A stretch of 64,000 nt of DNA from Elusimicrobiota bacterium (GTDB lineage Bacteria; Elusimicrobiota; Elusimicrobia; UBA1565; UBA9628). Within the stretch, counting starts at the first letter, position 1, and the number at the start of each line of letters is the position of its first letter. This document shows positions 57,355-64,000 of the stretch, piece by piece. The notes beneath the pieces were generated by a model, which worked only from the letters and a program-made list of their open reading frames with translations, ran no database searches and was not told where the DNA came from. A program made the position numbers and the translations under genes. Location of the stretch: the NCBI GenBank assembly GCA_026388095.1, contig JAPLKL010000040.1, positions 62,001 through 126,000 on the forward strand. The letters run 5' to 3'.

Positions 57355-58803
57355 ATGACTATGAAGGCCCCTATCAGCAGGCTCAAGCAAGGCGTCGCGG
57401 CGGTCCTGGCCGCGGCCCTCATCCTTTTGAGCCCCGGCCTGGGCTGCTACGAGGCTTTCGCCGAGGTGGTCGCAAGCCCCATATCCGGCACGGCCCCGGT
57501 CGGCACGGCCCCGGCCAAGATGGGCTCCGCCTCTGTCCTGGGGCAGTCGACGCTTTCCGACAACGCGCGCTCGCTCTCGCTGGCCCCCGCGGCGCTCTCC
57601 CAGCTCCCCGTTTCCAACCCGACAGTCGTGGATCACGCCCAGCCGGTGCTCTTGGCGGCGCCGGTCGAATCCCAGATACCCTCAGCCGTCCCGGTCTTGG
57701 CGCGCTCCGCCGCGCTCCTTGCGGCCCCGGCCTCGGAAAAGCCCCAAGAGCCCGCGGCCAGCCCTCTGGCCAGCCTGCAGACGAGCCAGGACCAAGTCTC
57801 CGCCGTCCTGTCGCGCCAAGTCTCCAACGAAGACGCGACCACGGCTGCGGCCATGCCCTTCGAGGGCGATATCCGGACCGGAGCCATTGAGGCCGAAGCG
57901 TCCCCCTTGGAAGTCCCGGTGGCCGCCGCCCCGGCCGCGTCCAAGAGGACGACTTCGGGCCTGCGCCGCGCCGGCATCAACCTCGCCGGCGGCGCCGCGA
58001 CCGGCATCGCTTTCATCGGCATCCAGCATGCCTTCACCAGCGCCGCCGTCCAAGTCCCGTCCTGGACCGCAGTCCTGGACCTGGTCGGCACGGCCGGCTA
58101 CTACATCGGCAACGGCCTGGCTTTCGTCTTCGCGGTGCCGCAGATGCTCAAAACCTTCGAGGACGGGCATCACGGGGCCACGCCCATCAAGCGGGCTCTT
58201 CTGGGCATGAGCGCATCCTTGGCTTTGGGCCTCATCAGCGCGCCCTTGGCCGGACAGCTTTTCTGGGGCGTGCAGAACATCTTCGGCGCCCTGACCTTGG
58301 TCGCGCCGCTCTTGATCGGCAAGGTGCTGGCGCATGAGGGCGTGACGCTTTCAGGCGCCAGGGCCGTGGCTGCCACCGCCGCGGCCAGCGCGGCCTTGCT
58401 GGCCGTGAGCTTCGGTCTCTACGCGGCCGCCGCGGCCGTGCTGCCCGCTCTTCTGCCGGCCCTGCTGGGCAAGGCCGGCGTCTCCGCGCTGACCTTGGCC
58501 ATCCAGGTGGCGACCGGCGCGGCCTTCCTGTTCCTTTTCGCCCCGGACGTCTCGGCCATCTTCAAGAGGAAGGCGCCCACGGGCTTCACGCCCTTCTTCA
58601 GCCTGCTCTTCTCCGCCGCTTCCGCCGGCTTCATCGCCTGGACCTTGCAGAAGGCCATAGAGGCGCCGGCCGGCTCCCCGCAGCGCCTGCAGTTCATCAT
58701 CTACGCGGCCCAGAACATCTTGTACGCCGCGGTGGCCTGGATGAGCTACGTGTACAGCCGGAAGCACGAGCAGAAGGCCAAGGCCGGAAAGCTCTCGGCA
58801 TGA
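57355..58803 (+). CDS. Membrane protein with PQ-loop-like repeats and exported-family N-terminus
   Basis: 482 residues. Signal region LLSPGLGCYEAFAEV (Cys31) as in the HAD-MFS gene, Ala/Pro-rich segment to about residue 200, then about eight hydrophobic spans. GNGLAFVFAVPQMLKTFEDG matches a PQ-loop (SWEET/cystinosin type) first repeat, and the second repeat has FLFAPDVSAIFKRKAP with Pro-Asp instead of Pro-Gln. These folds carry sugars or amino acids. GTG at 57349 is an alternative start. It overlaps the next gene by 4 bp (ATGA). Confidence 0.65.
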   Translation: MTMKAPISRLKQGVAAVLAAALILLSPGLGCYEAFAEVVASPISGTAPVGTAPAKMGSASVLGQSTLSDNARSLSLAPAALSQLPVSNPTVVDHAQPVLLAAPVESQIPSAVPVLARSAALLAAPASEKPQEPAASPLASLQTSQDQVSAVLSRQVSNEDATTAAAMPFEGDIRTGAIEAEASPLEVPVAAAPAASKRTTSGLRRAGINLAGGAATGIAFIGIQHAFTSAAVQVPSWTAVLDLVGTAGYYIGNGLAFVFAVPQMLKTFEDGHHGATPIKRALLGMSASLALGLISAPLAGQLFWGVQNIFGALTLVAPLLIGKVLAHEGVTLSGARAVAATAAASAALLAVSFGLYAAAAAVLPALLPALLGKAGVSALTLAIQVATGAAFLFLFAPDVSAIFKRKAPTGFTPFFSLLFSAASAGFIAWTLQKAIEAPAGSPQRLQFIIYAAQNILYAAVAWMSYVYSRKHEQKAKAGKLSA

Positions 58804-59810
58804 TCGTCTGGCTCGCTCTCGTCCCGGCCCTGGCCGCCTGCGTCCAGGCCGCGGACGTATATGACGCGCCCTTCGCCACGGCTGCCCGCGCCGCGCCGCG
58901 CGCGGTCCTGCGCGTGAGCCGCAGCCACGGCCTCTGGAACTTCCTCTGCGCCTTGACCAGCCGCCAGGATTGGGACCAACGCGACCTCGGCGAGCTCTTC
59001 GACAAGAGCCGGTTCAACACCCCCGAGCTGCGCAACGACTTCCACCGCTACAAGCCGGCCTGCGACGAGCCCGGGCTCTGGAGGGACATCACCGTCGCTG
59101 CGGCCAAGTCCCGCGACATGCAGGACTTCCGCCGCAAGCTCCGCCGGGTCATGCCCAAGCCCAGGGACGCGCAGATCATGCGCGAGGTCCTCTCCGACTT
59201 CGAGCCGGCCTACGAAGAGCTGGTCTGGCGGCCCTCGCTGGACAAGGTCCGGGCCTTCCAGGACCAGCTGGCCGAGCTTTCCCGCAAGACCGACTTCGCC
59301 GCGCTGCACGCCAAAGCTGCGGCGTTCTTCCAGGCCAAGAACGACGCCCCTTTGCTCATCGCGCTGGCGCCCGTGCCGGGCGGGCACGGCGGCCGCCAGC
59401 CGCTGCTCGGAGACGTCTTCAGCCTCGAGATGCCGATCGACGAAGACACGCTCAGCGAGGAGCAGCTGGCCAGCAGCTACGGCGTCATCTTCCACGAGAT
59501 GTGCCACCTGCTCGACGACCGCAGGCCCAAGAAGCTGGCCCGCCTGCGCGAGGCGATCGCGGGCAGCGGGCTCCATGGCCTGCTCGACGAGCCCCTGGCG
59601 CTGAACGCCGGCATCTGGGCCGAGGTGAAGGTCACGGGCAAGGAGAAGGACTGGTGGAAGGATTGCGGCTACGACCAGCGCACCTGCGGTCTGGCCAAGG
59701 CCCTGCAGGGCCGCATCCGGGCCTACCTCGACGCCGGCAAGCCCATGGATGAGGATTTCCTGCGCTTCGCCCGCGAGCAGTACGACCTGTTGCCTTTGCC
59801 GCCGCAATAG
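58800..59810 (+). CDS. Putative zinc metallopeptidase lipoprotein (HEMCH)
   Basis: 336 residues, ATG overlapping the PQ-loop gene stop. The N-terminus WLALVPALAACVQA fits a lipoprotein signal with Cys in ALAAC. The mature protein is helical with YGVIFHEMCHLLDDRRPKK (His232-Glu-Met-Cys-His236), a classic HExxH zinc site, and a downstream LLDEPLALNAG where a Glu could be the third ligand. It does not fit a named peptidase family by eye. Cys near the end (DCGYDQRTCG) may form a disulfide. Coupled translation with the PQ-loop protein suggests a joint membrane role. Confidence 0.65.
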   Translation: MIVWLALVPALAACVQAADVYDAPFATAARAAPRAVLRVSRSHGLWNFLCALTSRQDWDQRDLGELFDKSRFNTPELRNDFHRYKPACDEPGLWRDITVAAAKSRDMQDFRRKLRRVMPKPRDAQIMREVLSDFEPAYEELVWRPSLDKVRAFQDQLAELSRKTDFAALHAKAAAFFQAKNDAPLLIALAPVPGGHGGRQPLLGDVFSLEMPIDEDTLSEEQLASSYGVIFHEMCHLLDDRRPKKLARLREAIAGSGLHGLLDEPLALNAGIWAEVKVTGKEKDWWKDCGYDQRTCGLAKALQGRIRAYLDAGKPMDEDFLRFAREQYDLLPLPPQ

Positions 59811-59813
59811 TCC

Positions 59814-59819
59814 TATACT
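59814..59819 (+). promoter_or_regulatory. -10 element upstream of the 1380-residue membrane protein
   Basis: TATACT lies 36 nt before the ATG at 59856, giving a leader of about 30 nt; GGGGG precedes the ATG. This gene is therefore not leaderless. Confidence 0.5.
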
Positions 59820-59855
59820 CGGCCCAAGCTGGAATCTCTCGGTCCAGGGGGCCTC

Positions 59856-62800
59856 ATGAAGGATCTGCCCGCCAAGTTCTCCTCTTTCCTCATCATCCTC
59901 GGCCTGACCGCCTCCGCCGCGGCCGCTCCCATCGCCCGTGAAGACGTCCCCGGACCCCTGCAGGGCTGGATCTCCTGGGTGCTCAAAGGGCAGGAAGGCG
60001 CCTTGTGCTCCTTCTTCCACGGCCAGGACCGCAAGGAATGCCTCTGGCCCGGCGCCTTGAAGCTGGCCTTGGATGAGAAGGGCGGCCGCTTCGAGCAAGG
60101 CTGGCGCGTGGAGGCTCCGGGCTGGGCCGTGCTGCCGGGCGGCTCCGAGCATTGGCCGCAGGACGTGCGGCTCGACGGCGGCCCGGGCCTGGTGCTGCGC
60201 CGCGGCGATAGCCCCGCGCTTTTCCTCAAGAAGGCCGGCGCGCATGTGATCACCGGTTCTTTCCGCTGGGAGCGCCTGCCCGAGCAGTTGGTGGTCCCGC
60301 CGGAGACGGGCCTGCTGGCGCTCGCGGTGCGCGGCGAGGCGGTGGAGTTCCCGCAGCGCGATGAGCTCAACCATCTTTGGCTGCAGGCCAAGGCCAGGCC
60401 GGTGACGAGCCGCGAGGAGGCCCGCATCGTGGTCACGGTGCATCGCCGCCTCGTAGACGAGGTGCCCCTGCAGCTGTTGACGCGCGTGCAGCTCAAGGTC
60501 TCGGGACCGGATCGCGAGGCCGTGCTGGGCCGCGCCTTGCCCGAGGGCTTCACGCCCATGGCCCTGGTCAGCCCCATCCCGGCCCGTCTGGACCCGGACG
60601 GGCATCTGCGCGTGCAGGTGCGCGCGGGCCTTTGGGACGTGGCCCTTTCCGCCCGGCGCGCGAGCCAGGAAGAAGAACTGCGCGCTCCGGTTCCGGGGGG
60701 GACCTGGGACAACGACGAGGTCTGGGTCTTCGACGCCAAGCCGGACCTGCGCCAGGCGGACCTGGAAGGCGCGCCGGCGCTGGACCCGCAGCAGACGCAG
60801 CTGCCCGAGGATTGGAAGAGCCTGCCCGCTTTCTTGGTCAAGCCGGGGACCGTCCTGCGGCTGGTCCAGCGCCGGCGCGGCGACGACCCGCCGCCCGCGG
60901 ACCGGCTGAGCCTTTCGCGCGAGCTCTGGCTGGATTTCGACGGACGGGGCTTCTCCGCGCGCGACCGCATCAAGGGCACCTTGAACCGGAGCTGGCGGCT
61001 GGATGCGGCGCCGGGCACGGACCTGGGCCGGGTCTCCGTGGACGACGAGGACCAGTTCCTCACTTCCTTGACCAGCGGCGCCGCAGCCGGGCTGGAGATG
61101 CGCAGGCAGGAGGTCAACGTGACGGCGGACAGCCGTTTCGAAGGCCGGCGTCCGCCGGCGGCGGGCTGGCGGCATGACTTCGAGTCCGTGTCGGCCCTAC
61201 TGCATCTTCCTCCGGGCTGGCGCTTGTTCGCGGCCGGCGGCGTGGACCAGGCCTCCTCGACCTGGACCGGGGCCTGGACCTTGCTGGATTTCTTCTTGCT
61301 GCTCATCGCCGTGGCCGCGTTCCAGAAGCTCTTCGGCCGGCCTTGGGGGCTGACCGCCTTGGTGGGGCTGGGCTTGGCTTGGCATGAGCCGGGGGCTCCG
61401 CGCTGGCTGTGGCTGTTGGTCATTTTGTGCGCTGCGCTGCACCGGGCTTTGGCCGAGCATCCCTCCGCGGGCAAGACGGTGCTGTGGGCCCGCCGGGGCG
61501 CTTGGGCCGTCCTGGCCATGGTCTGCCTGCCCTTCTTCCTGACCCAGGCGCGCACGGGTCTCTTCCCCATCTTGGAACACCCTCTCTCCGTCCAGCCGCG
61601 AGGTGGAGACATGGTCGAGCCTGCGTCGCCGGCCGAGACCGTGTCGGACGAGGCTCAGATGGAGACCGAAGTGGACGCGGGCCGGAATATGCCGGCCGCG
61701 CCGGCCATGCAAATAGCGGCTTCGCTTGGCTCCGTGGAAAAAGCTCTCAAGAGGAGCTCTGCCAGACAGATGCAGATGAATTATGTGCGGGCCTACCCGG
61801 GGAGGAATCTCCTGCAGAACCAACTCGCTCGCGACCCCAACGCGCGGGTGACCACTGGCCCCGGAATCCCGTACTGGCAGTGGAGCACGGCGTCTCTGAC
61901 CTGGAGCGGACCGGTCCCGCAGGGCCACCGCATGCGCCTTTGGCTGCTTTGCCCGGCCGCGAACCTCGTCCTGGCCTTCGCGCGCATCTTCTTCATCGCC
62001 GCGCTGGCTTTGCTCTTGGGCGGCTTCCCGGTCGAGGATTGGCTCAGGCGCCTGCGCGCGCTGGGTCCCCGTCCCAAGATGAGGGCCGCCGCGCTGTTGC
62101 TCATCGCCGTCCTGCCTATGAGCGCCGGCGCGCAGAGCTTCCCGCCGCGCGAGCTGCTCGACGAGCTGCGCGGCAGGCTGCTGGAAAAGCCCGAATGCGC
62201 TCCGCTCTGCGCGGAGAGCCCGCGCCTGCAGGTGACGGCCGCGGGCAGATGGCTCAGCCTCAAGCTGGAAATCCAGGCCGCCGCCGCGACAGCGGTACCC
62301 ATCCCCACGGGCGGCCGCGACTGGACCCCCACGCGCGCCTCTTTGGATGGAACCGGCGCATCGGTGCGCCGGGCCGAGGACGGCCAGCTGTGGGCCGTCA
62401 TACCCGCCGGCTCGCACCAGCTGAACTTGGAAGGCCCTTTGCCGGATAGCGACGCGGTGCAGGTCTCCTTGCCCCTGCGGCCGCGCCGCGTGGACGCTTC
62501 CGTCTCCGGCTGGACCTTGCACGGAGTGCGCGAGGACGGCCGGCCCGAGGCCAACCTCCAGCTTTCGCGCTCGCGCAGCGCGGCCGCGGTCCCGACCGCC
62601 TCGGCCCGGGCCCAGGGGACTTTCCCGCCCTTCCTCATGGTCCAGCGCACCTTGCGCTTCGGCCTCTCCTGGACCGTGGACACCTTCGTGACGCGCCTGA
62701 CGCCCACGGGCACGCCCGTGGTGGCGGAGATCCCTTTGCTGCCCGGCGAGTCCGTGACCTCTTCCGATCTGCGCGTGGTCAAAGGCAACGCCCAGGTCAA

Positions 62801-63998
62801 CATACCGGCCCAGGCCATGACCGTGGTCTGGTCCTCGGTGCTCAAGGAGACGCCGTCTTTGGCCTTGTCCGCGCCCAGGAACACGCTCTGGGCCGAGTCC
62901 TGGCGCGTCGAGCCCGGCCCTCTGTGGCATGTCACGGCCGAGGGGGTGCCGGCCATGCATCAGGAACCCGGCGCGGCGCCACGTTCCTACGCCTTCCGCC
63001 CCTGGCCGGGCGAGTCCGTGGCCGTGACGATCAGCCGGCCGGCCGCCGCCATGGGCCAGACCTTGACCATGGACCAGAGCGTGCTGGAGCTCAAGCCCGG
63101 CCTGCGCGCGACCGAGGCGGCCTTGACCGTCGCCTTGCGCAGCAGCCGCGGCGGCCAGCATGTGCTGGCCTTGCCCGCGGGCGCCGACCTGCTCTCCGTG
63201 CGCATCGATGGGGCCGCGCGGCCGATACGGCTGGAGGGCGACAAGCTGTCGGTGCCGGTGGCGCCGGGCGCGCACACGGTCGAGGTCTCCTGGCGCCAGG
63301 ACGGCGGCGCGCGCCTCTTCTACCGCGCGCCAGCCGTCGACCTGGGCGCGCCGAGCGTCAACTCCCATGTCTCCATCACCATGCCGGCGCGGCGCTGGGC
63401 CTTGCTGCTGGGCGGCCGGGGCATGGGACCGGTGGTGTTGTTCTGGAGCTTCCTGGTCGTATCGGCGTTGGTCTGCTTCGGACTTTCCAGGACCGGCTTG
63501 ACGCCTTTGACCTGGGGGGCGTGGTTCCTGCTCTCGGTGGGCATGATCCAGGCCAGCCTCATGGGCTCGGCCTTGGTGGCCGGCTGGTTCCTGCTGGTGG
63601 GACTGCGCGGCGCGCTCGTGCCGAAGAGATGGAGGGACCACCAGTTGGCGCAGATGGCCTTGGCGGTCTTGACCTTGGCGGCGGCCGTGGCCTTGTTCAT
63701 GGCCATCAAGCAGGGCCTGCTGGGACAGCCGGACATGCAGATCGCGGGCAACGGCTCCCATGCCTCCTTGCTCCGGTGGTACAACGACCGCGCCGGCCCG
63801 GTCCTGCCTCGGCCTTGGGCACTGACCTTCCCGCTGTGGTTCTACCGTCTGGGCATGCTGGCCTGGTCCCTGTGGCTGGCGCAGGCCTTGATCTCCTGGG
63901 CGCGCTGGGCTTGGGGCTGCTACTCGGCCGGCGGCCTGTGGCGCAGGAAGGAAGATGCCCCCAAACCTCCGGACCTGAGCCAGCCGAAAGCGGCCTAG
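59856..63998 (+). CDS. Very large exported/membrane protein, unknown function
   Basis: 1380 residues, complete. Signal peptide (FSSFLIILGLTASAAAAP), a beta-rich extracytoplasmic region to about residue 465, a first membrane block around 470-570 (LLDFFLLLIAVAAFQKLFG, WLWLLVILCAALHRAL), a Met/Gln-rich linker, another span near 705-725, a second beta-rich region about 750-1170 and a C-terminal block of six or so spans ending in a Lys/Pro tail. The architecture of two periplasmic beta domains between membrane bundles suggests a cell-envelope assembly or signalling protein. No enzyme motif was found. Confidence 0.7.
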   Translation: MKDLPAKFSSFLIILGLTASAAAAPIAREDVPGPLQGWISWVLKGQEGALCSFFHGQDRKECLWPGALKLALDEKGGRFEQGWRVEAPGWAVLPGGSEHWPQDVRLDGGPGLVLRRGDSPALFLKKAGAHVITGSFRWERLPEQLVVPPETGLLALAVRGEAVEFPQRDELNHLWLQAKARPVTSREEARIVVTVHRRLVDEVPLQLLTRVQLKVSGPDREAVLGRALPEGFTPMALVSPIPARLDPDGHLRVQVRAGLWDVALSARRASQEEELRAPVPGGTWDNDEVWVFDAKPDLRQADLEGAPALDPQQTQLPEDWKSLPAFLVKPGTVLRLVQRRRGDDPPPADRLSLSRELWLDFDGRGFSARDRIKGTLNRSWRLDAAPGTDLGRVSVDDEDQFLTSLTSGAAAGLEMRRQEVNVTADSRFEGRRPPAAGWRHDFESVSALLHLPPGWRLFAAGGVDQASSTWTGAWTLLDFFLLLIAVAAFQKLFGRPWGLTALVGLGLAWHEPGAPRWLWLLVILCAALHRALAEHPSAGKTVLWARRGAWAVLAMVCLPFFLTQARTGLFPILEHPLSVQPRGGDMVEPASPAETVSDEAQMETEVDAGRNMPAAPAMQIAASLGSVEKALKRSSARQMQMNYVRAYPGRNLLQNQLARDPNARVTTGPGIPYWQWSTASLTWSGPVPQGHRMRLWLLCPAANLVLAFARIFFIAALALLLGGFPVEDWLRRLRALGPRPKMRAAALLLIAVLPMSAGAQSFPPRELLDELRGRLLEKPECAPLCAESPRLQVTAAGRWLSLKLEIQAAAATAVPIPTGGRDWTPTRASLDGTGASVRRAEDGQLWAVIPAGSHQLNLEGPLPDSDAVQVSLPLRPRRVDASVSGWTLHGVREDGRPEANLQLSRSRSAAAVPTASARAQGTFPPFLMVQRTLRFGLSWTVDTFVTRLTPTGTPVVAEIPLLPGESVTSSDLRVVKGNAQVNIPAQAMTVVWSSVLKETPSLALSAPRNTLWAESWRVEPGPLWHVTAEGVPAMHQEPGAAPRSYAFRPWPGESVAVTISRPAAAMGQTLTMDQSVLELKPGLRATEAALTVALRSSRGGQHVLALPAGADLLSVRIDGAARPIRLEGDKLSVPVAPGAHTVEVSWRQDGGARLFYRAPAVDLGAPSVNSHVSITMPARRWALLLGGRGMGPVVLFWSFLVVSALVCFGLSRTGLTPLTWGAWFLLSVGMIQASLMGSALVAGWFLLVGLRGALVPKRWRDHQLAQMALAVLTLAAAVALFMAIKQGLLGQPDMQIAGNGSHASLLRWYNDRAGPVLPRPWALTFPLWFYRLGMLAWSLWLAQALISWARWAWGCYSAGGLWRRKEDAPKPPDLSQPKAA

Positions 63999-64000
63999 CC

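Overview
Organism. The window is GC-rich, dense in genes and has no rRNA, tRNA, CRISPR array or insertion sequence that I can see. A lipid A-type acyltransferase (50320-51219) and many signal peptides indicate a diderm, Gram-negative-type cell. The nitrogenase paralogue operon, the many exported Ala/Pro-rich proteins and the overall style fit a high-GC Elusimicrobiota (Elusimicrobia) genome. That assignment is inference; no marker gene here proves it.

Layout. 1-8200: a truncated MFS permease, a GNAT protein, a ferredoxin-reductase-like flavoprotein, a large exported protein, an FGE-fold protein, a sugar-binding lipoprotein and a NagX/HGSNAT-type acetyltransferase. 8200-21730 is a potassium island. 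It holds two tandem KimA-type K+ importers, the second behind a c-di-AMP (ydaO-class) riboswitch, then on the other strand ptsN, a membrane-anchored helical protein, a 26-aa membrane peptide and kdpFABCDE as one operon. 21800-27420: a PfkB sugar kinase, a PrcB-domain protein and a translationally coupled three-gene nitrogenase-like operon (one NifH-like protein and two component-1-like proteins). 27580-45000 is a cluster of exported proteins. A similar N-terminal region (signal peptide, Ala/Pro/Val-rich segment, often an EKTG..LDxLY motif) is attached to unrelated domains: M28, C39 and M48 peptidases, an HNH nuclease, a HAD-MFS fusion and a thioredoxin-like protein. The cluster ends in a PPHPQPQ-repeat protein with a frame break. 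45000-54200: GH3 glycosidase, TPR protein, FabK/NMO flavoprotein, lipid A acyltransferase, EngB GTPase, RlmI-like methyltransferase and DEAD-box helicase. 54200-64000: three small genes, then more exported proteins (TraB/TIKI-like, PQ-loop, HExxH lipoprotein, a 1380-aa membrane protein).

Regulation. About twenty genes preceded by a real intergenic spacer have a TANNNT -10 hexamer only 6-10 nt before the start codon, so their mRNAs should be leaderless. In the subset encoding exported proteins, a GGNCC-type box (GGGCCTTTCG, GGGCCCAAAGACC and similar) sits at a nearly constant -52 to -40 from the start codon where no -35 TTGACA is seen. This looks like an undescribed regulon or promoter class tied to the exported-protein family, and it is the strongest novel signal in the window. 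Genes inside operons instead use Shine-Dalgarno sequences or 4-bp ATGA/GTGA overlaps.
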